Of a stretch of DNA of 12,592 nt, positions 7,118 through 12,592 are shown piece after piece. The notes beneath the pieces are model-generated. The model was not told where the DNA came from. It ran no database searches and saw nothing but the letters and a program-made list of their open reading frames with translations. Position 1 is the first letter of the stretch, and each line of letters opens with the position of its first letter. Made by a program: the position numbers and the translations under genes. Source of the DNA: Lentisphaeria bacterium (lineage in GTDB: Bacteria > Verrucomicrobiota > Lentisphaeria > Oligosphaerales > Oligosphaeraceae); the NCBI GenBank assembly GCA_016303095.1, contig JAEDMH010000065.1, forward strand, positions 1 through 12,592, in the 5' to 3' direction.

Positions 7118-8467
7118 ATGAGGGAATCGTTTTTGGACGGATTGCTGCAGGGGGTTTTCCGGGTGTTGGCGGAGGTGGTGCCGCCCACGGCGGATTTGTC
7201 TTCCCAATCCCTGGAGGAGATCGCCCGGGCCATGGGGGCGGAATATGCCGGGGAGCCTTGGCTCTATGGCGCCGTGATTGCCGACCGCCCCGATGAACTG
7301 GAGCGTTTCTCCCCGGAGGTCTTCGGCCCTGCCTTCGCCCGGGAGTTTTCCCGTCCCATGGTGAGAATGCTTTCGGGGAAGGGACGCACCCGTCCCCAGC
7401 TCTCCGACGCCCTGGAGGCCGGAACCCTGATGGCCGGAGAATATGGAGGGATCTGCGCCGTCAGCGGAGACGCCCTCCCTCTGGAAGACTCCTATGTGGA
7501 TTCCGTGGAGGCCCTCACGCTCTGCCGGAACAAAAGCCCCCAGACCCTGGCGGGAGCCACGGTCAATGTCTCCAAATACACCGCCCCTGACATGGCGCTG
7601 GCCTATGCCAAGGCCGCCCGAAAACTCTCTCGGGGCGCCCGCTTCCTCTTGTGCCAGGCAGGATGGGACATGGCGAAGGCCCAGGAACTCCAATGGCTCC
7701 TCCAAATCCGGGATTCCATGGTGCCTGTGGTGGCCCGGGTCCTCTGGTTCTCCCGAGATCAAATGGATGTGCTTTCCCATTGCCTGCCCCCAGGCGTGCT
7801 TCTCCCCGAATTGCATTTGCGCGCCCTGAAAGAAGCCTATGCCCAAGGCACGGAGGAAGGAAGACGCGTTCAGGCCCGCTCTTTGGCTCTCCTGATGACC
7901 GGGTATCGTCGGCTGGGATTCAGCGGCGTCCTTCTGGCGGGGGAACACACCGGCATGGATCGGGCCGCCCTCCAGGAGGAATTCCTCCTCTGCCAAGAAA
8001 AATGCCCCGACTATGATGCCTGGCTGACAGTGTGGCGAAAGGAAAATGCCTTGATCATGAGACCGCCTGTGAAGACCCCGCGGTATCTCTTCGCGAGGCT
8101 CCTCCAGGAACACGGACGGGATCCCGCACGCCTGGATTTCGATCCCACCAGTTCTCTGGATGTGGGAAAGGCCTCCTGGAATGATCGGCTGGTCTCCCGA
8201 CTCCTCCAAAAGGCTTCCACTCCCACGACTTCCCCTAAATTCCGGGAGTTCCTCTGCAAGCTCTGCGGGATCACTCCGCAACAACTTCCCGCCCTGGGCG
8301 GGCTGGGGTATCTCCCTAATGGCCAATGTCCCAAGGGACTGACAGGAGGAGCCTGCGGAAATGTGGGGGGAGAAGGAGAGTGCGACTGCCGAGAGGGACT
8401 CTGCTTCTTCCGCCGGGTCCTGGCTTTGGCCGCCGCCCAGGGAAGACTCCCCGAACTGGAACGGTGA
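7118..8467 (+). CDS. MetF-like protein with MTHFR C-terminal (MetV-type) cysteine domain
   Basis: This 449-residue protein looks like a divergent methylenetetrahydrofolate reductase barrel fused to the MTHFR_C domain found in anaerobe MetV proteins. In the barrel, E19 of EVVPPT, D118 of VSGDAL and Q180 of LLCQAGWD align by motif with the catalytic Glu, Asp and Gln of MetF. NVSKYTAPDMALAYAKAA and the SRGARFLLCQ strand fit the same fold. The C-terminal domain starts with a CxxC (380/383), then CPKGLTGGACGNVGGEGEC with C404, C413 and C422, plus C424 and C429, expected to bind zinc or an Fe-S cluster. The inferred role is 5,10-methylene-THF reduction or a related methyl-group redox step; a divergent function is possible. 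The ATG directly follows AAGGAGG (too close), so the earlier GAGGAG at 7101-7106 may be the SD, or a later start may be used. It lies 24 nt after the GH20 gene. Confidence 0.78.
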   Translation: MRESFLDGLLQGVFRVLAEVVPPTADLSSQSLEEIARAMGAEYAGEPWLYGAVIADRPDELERFSPEVFGPAFAREFSRPMVRMLSGKGRTRPQLSDALEAGTLMAGEYGGICAVSGDALPLEDSYVDSVEALTLCRNKSPQTLAGATVNVSKYTAPDMALAYAKAARKLSRGARFLLCQAGWDMAKAQELQWLLQIRDSMVPVVARVLWFSRDQMDVLSHCLPPGVLLPELHLRALKEAYAQGTEEGRRVQARSLALLMTGYRRLGFSGVLLAGEHTGMDRAALQEEFLLCQEKCPDYDAWLTVWRKENALIMRPPVKTPRYLFARLLQEHGRDPARLDFDPTSSLDVGKASWNDRLVSRLLQKASTPTTSPKFREFLCKLCGITPQQLPALGGLGYLPNGQCPKGLTGGACGNVGGEGECDCREGLCFFRRVLALAAAQGRLPELER

Positions 8468-8493
8468 CCCCGCCTCCGCAACAGGTGAAATCT

Positions 8494-8535
8494 GGAAATC
8501 TAGATCTCTAGCCCTTCTAGGGCATTGAGATTTCC
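8494..8535 (+). terminator. Possible terminator after the MetF-like gene
   Basis: Starting 27 nt after the stop, GGAAATCT (8494-8501) and AGATTTCC (8528-8535) form 8-bp complementary arms. Between them GCCC-TTCTA-GGGC (8511-8523) forms an inner hairpin. The inner hairpin is followed by ATTGAGATTT, only a weak U-tract. It could end the GH20-MetF-like transcript. Confidence 0.4.
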
Positions 8536-8672
8536 CGGCATTCCGTTTGCGGGGGGGCGGAGGGGAGGGGATATATTGGGGAAAACGTCAGGGGAAGGGA
8601 CGGATGGGGTTGGTTTCCCAGGTTGTTTCGTCCCCCGAACCTGTCTGCGGAAATCATGCGAGGTGTTTTTGA
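8536..8672 (+). promoter_or_regulatory. Promoter and leader region of the DUF362 gene
   Basis: A TATATT at 8572-8577 is the best -10 candidate; no -35 at standard spacing is evident (TTGCGG at 8547-8552 is 19 nt away). The -10 is embedded in runs of G (8551-8581). Downstream, the leader holds two complementary pairs: GGGACG (8597-8602) with CGTCCC (8629-8634), and CAGGTT (8619-8624) with AACCTG (8638-8643). Confidence 0.3.
8660..8665 (+). promoter_or_regulatory. Ribosome binding site of the DUF362 gene
   Basis: GAGGTG lies 7 nt before the ATG at 8673 and is a clear SD that supports this start. Confidence 0.75.
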
Positions 8673-9785
8673 ATGAAAGCGAAAGTCTATTTCACGGACA
8701 TGCGGACCCAGGCCTTTGGGAATGGTCTAGCGGGAAAGATGGTGGCGTTGACCCGGGCCGCCGGCATGGAAAAGCTTCCCTTTTCGGGACGTTTTGTGGC
8801 CATCAAGCTCCACTTTGGGGAGTTGGGCAATCTCTCCTTTGTGCGTCCCAACTATGCCCGAGCCCTGGGGGACGAGGTGAAGCGCTTGGGCGGCAAACCT
8901 TTTCTGACGGACTGCAACACCCTGTATGTGGGCCACCGGCGGGATGCCTTGTCCCATATCGAGACGGCCTATCTCAACGGCTTCACCCCGTACACCACCG
9001 GATGTCATATCCTCATCGGGGATGGTCTGCGGGGGAACGACGAGGTGGTGGTGCCGGTGCGCAATGGAGAGCTGGTGAAGGAGGCCCGCATTGGGAGAGC
9101 CATCATGGATGCGGATGTCTTCCTTTCCTTGACCCACTTCAAGGGACATGAGTGCACGGGATTCGGCGGAGCCATCAAAAACATCGGCATGGGATGTGGT
9201 TCCCGGGCCGGCAAGATGGATCAGCATTGCGATGAAAAACCCCAGGTGAATCCCGAGAAATGCGTGGGCTGCCATCATTGCGCCAGAATCTGCGCCCACG
9301 ATGCCCCGGTGTTCGTGAATGGAAAGGCTCACCTGGATCACCAAAAGTGCGTGGGCTGCGGACAATGCATGGGAATCTGCCCCAAGGACGCCATCGAACC
9401 TTCCTCGGTCTCCCATCCCGGCTCCTTGGACAAGAAAATGGCGGAATACGCCATGGCGGTCCTGGATCACCGACCCCATTTCCATGTGAGCCTGGTGATG
9501 GATGTCTCCCCCAATTGCGATTGCCATCCGGAAAACGACGCCGCCATCGTCCCCAATCTCGGCATCTTCGCCTCCTTCGACCCCGTGGCCTTGGACCAGG
9601 CTTGCGCCGATGCGGTGAACGCCGCCCCGGTGGTGCCCCAAAGCAAATTGGGGGATCTCTCCTCAAAGGCCGAAAAGGATCACTTCACCACCATCTCCCC
9701 CTGCACCAATTGGAAACTCCAGCTGGAACACGCCGAAAAGATCGGGCTGGGCACCCGGGAATATGAGTTGATTCGGGTGAAGTGA
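8673..9785 (+). CDS. DUF362 protein with two 4Fe-4S ferredoxin motifs
   Basis: This 370-residue protein belongs to the DUF362 family. The family core is seen in HFGELGNLSFVRP (47-59) and THFKGHECTGFGGAIKNIGMG (154-174). A bacterial ferredoxin module is inserted in its middle: C197, C200, C203 and C207, then C226, C229, C232 and C236 followed by Pro. These fit two 4Fe-4S clusters. After the insert the DUF362 fold resumes (MDVSPNCDCHP, then FDPVALDQAC at 302-311). It should be a cytosolic iron-sulfur protein of anaerobic metabolism that passes electrons or works as a cluster-dependent enzyme; its substrate is not known. It has its own SD and leader after a 205-nt gap, and a strong terminator downstream, so it is probably transcribed alone. 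The family call is firm and the function open. Confidence 0.95.
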   Translation: MKAKVYFTDMRTQAFGNGLAGKMVALTRAAGMEKLPFSGRFVAIKLHFGELGNLSFVRPNYARALGDEVKRLGGKPFLTDCNTLYVGHRRDALSHIETAYLNGFTPYTTGCHILIGDGLRGNDEVVVPVRNGELVKEARIGRAIMDADVFLSLTHFKGHECTGFGGAIKNIGMGCGSRAGKMDQHCDEKPQVNPEKCVGCHHCARICAHDAPVFVNGKAHLDHQKCVGCGQCMGICPKDAIEPSSVSHPGSLDKKMAEYAMAVLDHRPHFHVSLVMDVSPNCDCHPENDAAIVPNLGIFASFDPVALDQACADAVNAAPVVPQSKLGDLSSKAEKDHFTTISPCTNWKLQLEHAEKIGLGTREYELIRVK

Positions 9786-9788
9786 TTC

Positions 9789-9817
9789 TATAACTTATTG
9801 ATAATCAACTAGTTATA
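9789..9817. repeat. AT-rich 29-bp inverted repeat
   Basis: TATAACTTATTGAT (9789-9802), a central A (9803) and ATCAACTAGTTATA (9804-9817) form a dyad with 12 of 14 positions paired. It begins 4 nt after the DUF362 stop and just before the strong terminator. Its base composition is unlike the GC-rich surroundings. It could be an RNA hairpin, a protein-binding site or a recombination core (11-bp arms around a 7-bp centre). Only one copy is seen in the window. Confidence 0.7.
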
Positions 9818-9821
9818 ACAT

Positions 9822-9866
9822 AAAACCCGCCGTCCCGTAGATTCTGGGAACGGCGGGTTTTATTTT
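9822..9866. terminator. Bidirectional intrinsic terminator
   Basis: AAAACCCGCCGT (9822-9833) pairs perfectly with ACGGCGGGTTTT (9850-9861). CCC (9834-9836) pairs with GGG (9846-9848) past a one-base bulge, leaving a 9-nt loop. T-rich tracts follow on both strands (TTTTATTTT on plus, TTTTATGTTAT on minus). It lies between the convergent DUF362 and beta-mannosidase genes and should end both transcripts. Confidence 0.93.
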
Positions 9867-9884
9867 CTCTCTTGGGTGGGGGCG

Positions 9885-12404
9885 TCAGTAGGTTTCCCGG
9901 AGGTGATAGGTATTCAGTTCCCGGAGGAGCTTAGCGGGGGTGTAGTCAACGCTGGTAGTCAGTTGGAGGGTGGTGGTTCCGGGGAGGAGAGTGAAGGCGT
10001 TATCCTGGAAGAGGGCATGGGGGTCATTCTTCAGGGAGAGCCAGAGGAAGAAGGCGGGGGTGTCGGCCTGGAGCGTGATTTGGAAGTTACGCTTGTCCTT
10101 TCCCATGGGGGCGACCTGGGCGATCTTCACCTTGCTTTGGGGCAGGAGCATATCCTTCCAGCGAGCCAGGACCAGGGTTTCCCGGAAGTGGTGCTTTGTG
10201 CCATTCTCCTCGAGGGCGTTCACCTCCAGGAGGAGGACGCAATCCTGGGCGGCGTGTCCCTTCCGGGCCTGGGAATCATGGTAGAAATCGGGGACTTCCA
10301 GGGGCAGGGATCCCATGCGATCCGCCTTTACCACATATTCCTTCTTTAGGATGGCCTTTCCTGTGGCCACTTCCAAGAGAGTGAAGGTGACATTGCCCTC
10401 CACTTTGCCCGGCAGGTCGGTGAGGAAGAAGGCTTCCATGGGCTTCTCCGGGCTGGTGTGGTAGGCCACCACCTGGACAGGGGCGTAGAAACGCCGGGCC
10501 ATGTAGTGGAGGGCCTTCCAGCGGCCGGAATATTCCAGGGAGGACCAGGAGGCCACGGGCCAGTTGTCGTTCAACTGCCAGAAGATGGTGCCCATGTTGC
10601 GGGGGCGGAGGCTATGCCAGTATTCCACGCCAGTGCGGATGGCCAGTCCCTGCTGAATCTGGGAGAGATAGAGGATTCCCTCGAAGGAGGTCGGCATGCG
10701 GAAGTAGTTGCCGAACATGCCCACGATCTTGGCATTGGCCGGAAGACCCGCCTTCTGGTGACGGTCGAAGACCGGGCAGAAGACATTGAAATCCTCCTTC
10801 TCGGCAAAGGTGCGCACCGTCTCCAAAGAGGGGAAGGACTGGAAGCCGAATTCGCTGCAGAAGCGGGGACGCACCCGGTAGTAGTCCTCGAAGGTGGCGC
10901 CCCCATGCCAGACCTGCCAGTAGTGCATGTCGCCGTCGGCGTCGGCCAGCCAGTTGTCGGCATAGTTGTTGGGGCCGGCGCAGGGGGAGGAGGGCCAGAA
11001 CATGTGGGTGTCGTCGGCCGAGGTGATGGCCCGGGCCACCGTCTGGTTCAGACGGTCGTAGAGGACCAGCCACTCGTCCCGCTGCCGGCGGTTGTCCCCG
11101 GCGCCATTGACGGAGCCAATCAGCTCGTTGTCGCCGCACCACAGAGCCAGGGAGGCGTGATGGCGGAGGCGTTTCACCTGGTGGACGATTTCCTGGTGGA
11201 CGTTTTGGAGGAACTGGGGGGCGTCGGGGTAGATGGCGCAGGCGAACATGTTGTCGTGCCAAATCATCAATCCCAGGCGATCGCATTCCTGGTAGAAGGC
11301 GTCTTCTTCGAACTTTCCGCCGCCCCAGAGTCGCACCATGTTCATGTTGGCCTTTTGGGCGCTTTCCAGGAGATTCTGGTAGTGTTCGGGGGTGTGCCGC
11401 TGAGGCATGGCGTCGCAGGGGATCCAGTCGGCGCCTTTGGCGAAGATGCGCACTCCATTGACTTGGAAGACCATGCTGAATCCGATGTCGTCCTTTTCGT
11501 TCACCACTTTCAGTTCCCGGAGTCCGAGTTGCTGGGTGATGGTCTGTCCGTTGCAGGTGGCTTGGAGGGGATAGAGGGGCTGTTCTCCGTAGCCATTGGG
11601 CCACCAAAGGGCAGGGGACTTCACGGTGAATTTGGCGGAGGCGGTCATCTTTCCCACCCGGGGCACCCTTGCGGTTCCCTTCTTCTTCTGGCCGTTGAAC
11701 AGGAACTCCACCGTCACTTCCTCGCCGATGGGGGTGCTTTCCAGAGGAGTGAGTTCCGCCGTGAGGAGGACATCGCAGGAGCCTTTCCGATGGGTCTGGA
11801 CATCATAGACGTAGTCCAGCACCGCCTGGTCCACGCCCTCCAAGTAGCACTTGCCGGTCATGCCGGAGGAGGGCAGAGAGATGCCCCAGTCCCATCCGGC
11901 GGAGCATTGACACTTCCGCAGATAGTTCAGCTTCTTGACGGTGCAGAACCACCCCATTTCCGGGGGATGGACCAACATCTCCTTGGCCGCCTCCTCGCCT
12001 GCCTGCCGGACAGCCCGGAATTCCAGACGGATGGTGTTCTCCCCTGCCTTGAGGAAGGATTTCACATCCTTCCGGAAACGCAGAAACTGGTCGTCGAGGC
12101 GGGACACTTCCTTGTCGTTGAGGAAGAGGGTGGCCACCGTGTCCACGGAATCCAGATTCAGGAGAACGCCCTGGGCCTCCAAGAGTTCCGGGGGCACGAA
12201 GAAGGAACGCTGGTAGACCCAGTCCACATCGGCAACCCATTGCACCTCCCGCTCGTTCTCCCCGTAGTAGGGATCCGGGATTCGCCCATTTTCCAAGAGC
12301 GCAGAGTAGTTGTCACCCGGAATCTGGGCGGGGATGAGATCGCTTTGGCCGTCCTGGCTCAATTGCCAGGTTCCGCATAGGTCGATGACGGGGTAATGGG
12401 ACAT
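9885..12404 (-). CDS. GH2 beta-mannosidase
   Basis: This 839-residue protein is a glycoside hydrolase family 2 enzyme of the beta-mannosidase type, which removes non-reducing beta-linked mannose with retention of configuration. The N-terminal sugar-binding domain opens with DLCGTWQLSQDG and contains RSFFVPPELL. An immunoglobulin-like domain and the barrel follow. GADWIPCDAMPQR and VRLWGGGKFEEDAFYQECD match beta-mannosidases. The acid/base is E427 in CGDNELIG and the nucleophile E518 in CSEFGFQSFPS, and WQLNDNWPV follows. The last 200 residues are beta-sandwich material. There is no signal peptide, so it is cytosolic. I chose the ATG at 12402-12404, with weak GGAAA 8 nt upstream; a TTG five codons earlier has no support. 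It is convergent with the DUF362 gene and shares its terminator. The family is firm; beta-mannosidase specificity is likely. Confidence 0.92.
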   Translation of the reverse strand: MSHYPVIDLCGTWQLSQDGQSDLIPAQIPGDNYSALLENGRIPDPYYGENEREVQWVADVDWVYQRSFFVPPELLEAQGVLLNLDSVDTVATLFLNDKEVSRLDDQFLRFRKDVKSFLKAGENTIRLEFRAVRQAGEEAAKEMLVHPPEMGWFCTVKKLNYLRKCQCSAGWDWGISLPSSGMTGKCYLEGVDQAVLDYVYDVQTHRKGSCDVLLTAELTPLESTPIGEEVTVEFLFNGQKKKGTARVPRVGKMTASAKFTVKSPALWWPNGYGEQPLYPLQATCNGQTITQQLGLRELKVVNEKDDIGFSMVFQVNGVRIFAKGADWIPCDAMPQRHTPEHYQNLLESAQKANMNMVRLWGGGKFEEDAFYQECDRLGLMIWHDNMFACAIYPDAPQFLQNVHQEIVHQVKRLRHHASLALWCGDNELIGSVNGAGDNRRQRDEWLVLYDRLNQTVARAITSADDTHMFWPSSPCAGPNNYADNWLADADGDMHYWQVWHGGATFEDYYRVRPRFCSEFGFQSFPSLETVRTFAEKEDFNVFCPVFDRHQKAGLPANAKIVGMFGNYFRMPTSFEGILYLSQIQQGLAIRTGVEYWHSLRPRNMGTIFWQLNDNWPVASWSSLEYSGRWKALHYMARRFYAPVQVVAYHTSPEKPMEAFFLTDLPGKVEGNVTFTLLEVATGKAILKKEYVVKADRMGSLPLEVPDFYHDSQARKGHAAQDCVLLLEVNALEENGTKHHFRETLVLARWKDMLLPQSKVKIAQVAPMGKDKRNFQITLQADTPAFFLWLSLKNDPHALFQDNAFTLLPGTTTLQLTTSVDYTPAKLLRELNTYHLRETY

Positions 12405-12592
12405 AAGGGGGATTTCCAAAAGGAAAATACGGGGAAAGGGAAAGGGAGAAAACTTAGGGGAAGCAAGGAGAGAAAATCAGGGCTTTCCAGGAAAAACTAG
12501 AAAAAGGGAAAGAGATAAGATAATGGGTGTTCCTGGTTTTTCCCTAGGAAAACCCCGGAGGAAAACAGGGAAGACGCGGGGGAGAAAAGAAA
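12405..12592 (-). promoter_or_regulatory. Purine-rich leader/promoter region of the beta-mannosidase gene
   Basis: The plus strand is strongly purine-rich here, so the beta-mannosidase leader RNA would be pyrimidine-rich. Three short dyads of the form TTTCC-gap-GGAAA lie at 12413-12426, 12484-12494 and 12539-12551. The last is part of a larger hairpin, GGTTTTTCC (12535-12543) with GGAAAACC (12547-12554). TTATCTTATC around 12515-12525 on the minus strand is the only -10-like stretch. No other gene is seen up to the window end. Confidence 0.35.

Noticed and set aside
7022..8326. Long minus-strand frame opposite the MetF-like gene, and a similar one (5822-6889) opposite GH20
   Set aside because: Both are compositional shadows lacking recognisable domains and start signals.
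8656..8676. Six-codon upstream frame whose TGA overlaps the DUF362 ATG
   Set aside because: It has no convincing SD of its own and contains the SD of the real gene, so it is probably chance.
10458..12380. A 640-codon open frame on the plus strand antisense to the beta-mannosidase gene
   Set aside because: The translation is rich in Gly, Val, His and Glu without motifs; the GH2 gene with intact catalytic residues accounts for the region.
12405..12419. TTG start five codons upstream of the beta-mannosidase ATG
   Set aside because: No SD supports it and it adds no family-conserved residues.
1..12592. CRISPR arrays, tRNA or rRNA genes, transposases, toxin-antitoxin pairs or phage genes
   Set aside because: I looked on both strands and saw no direct-repeat array, cloverleaf, or matching protein motifs; the genes are housekeeping or metabolic in character.

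Overview
The window is about 12.6 kb of GC-rich bacterial DNA carrying eight protein-coding genes and no RNA genes, CRISPR arrays, transposases or integrases that I can see. The bS21 gene shows it is bacterial. A methylenetetrahydrofolate-reductase-like protein with a MetV-type C-terminal cysteine domain, a DUF362 protein with two 4Fe-4S clusters and cytosolic glycosidases together suggest an anaerobic, glycan-degrading bacterium. Several genes lack a clear Shine-Dalgarno (SD) sequence. A member of the PVC group (for example Lentisphaerota or Verrucomicrobiota) is my tentative guess, at low confidence, because no marker here settles the phylum.

Layout. Minus strand, 7-5403: a SNF2-family helicase (7-2997) sits 27 nt downstream of a UPF0371/DUF1846 protein (3025-4539), probably as one transcript. 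Upstream lie rpsU (bS21, 4664-4825) and a zinc-ribbon TM2-domain membrane protein (4987-5403). Hairpins separate TM2 from rpsU and rpsU from UPF0371. A 268-nt divergent intergenic region (5404-5671) must hold promoters for TM2 and for the plus-strand genes.

Plus strand, 5672-9785: a GH20 beta-N-acetylhexosaminidase (5672-7093) is followed after 24 nt by a MetF-like/MTHFR_C fusion protein (7118-8467). After a 205-nt gap comes a DUF362 ferredoxin-like protein (8673-9785). A strong bidirectional hairpin terminator (9822-9866) separates this block from the convergent GH2 beta-mannosidase gene (9885-12404, minus). The purine-rich leader of that gene fills the end of the window.

How the genes may work together: the GH2 and GH20 enzymes both lack a signal peptide and together could take apart beta-mannosyl-GlcNAc oligosaccharides inside the cell, such as pieces of N-glycan cores. 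The MetF-like and DUF362 proteins point to anaerobic one-carbon or redox metabolism. rpsU has an exceptionally long SD complementarity next to genes with weak or no SD, as reported for autoregulated rpsU in Bacteroidota.

Overall this looks like ordinary chromosome. I found no clear new multi-gene system. The points most worth checking are the rpsU leader, the MetF/MTHFR_C fusion beside a hexosaminidase, an AT-rich 29-bp dyad after the DUF362 gene, and a within-gene switch of GC skew.
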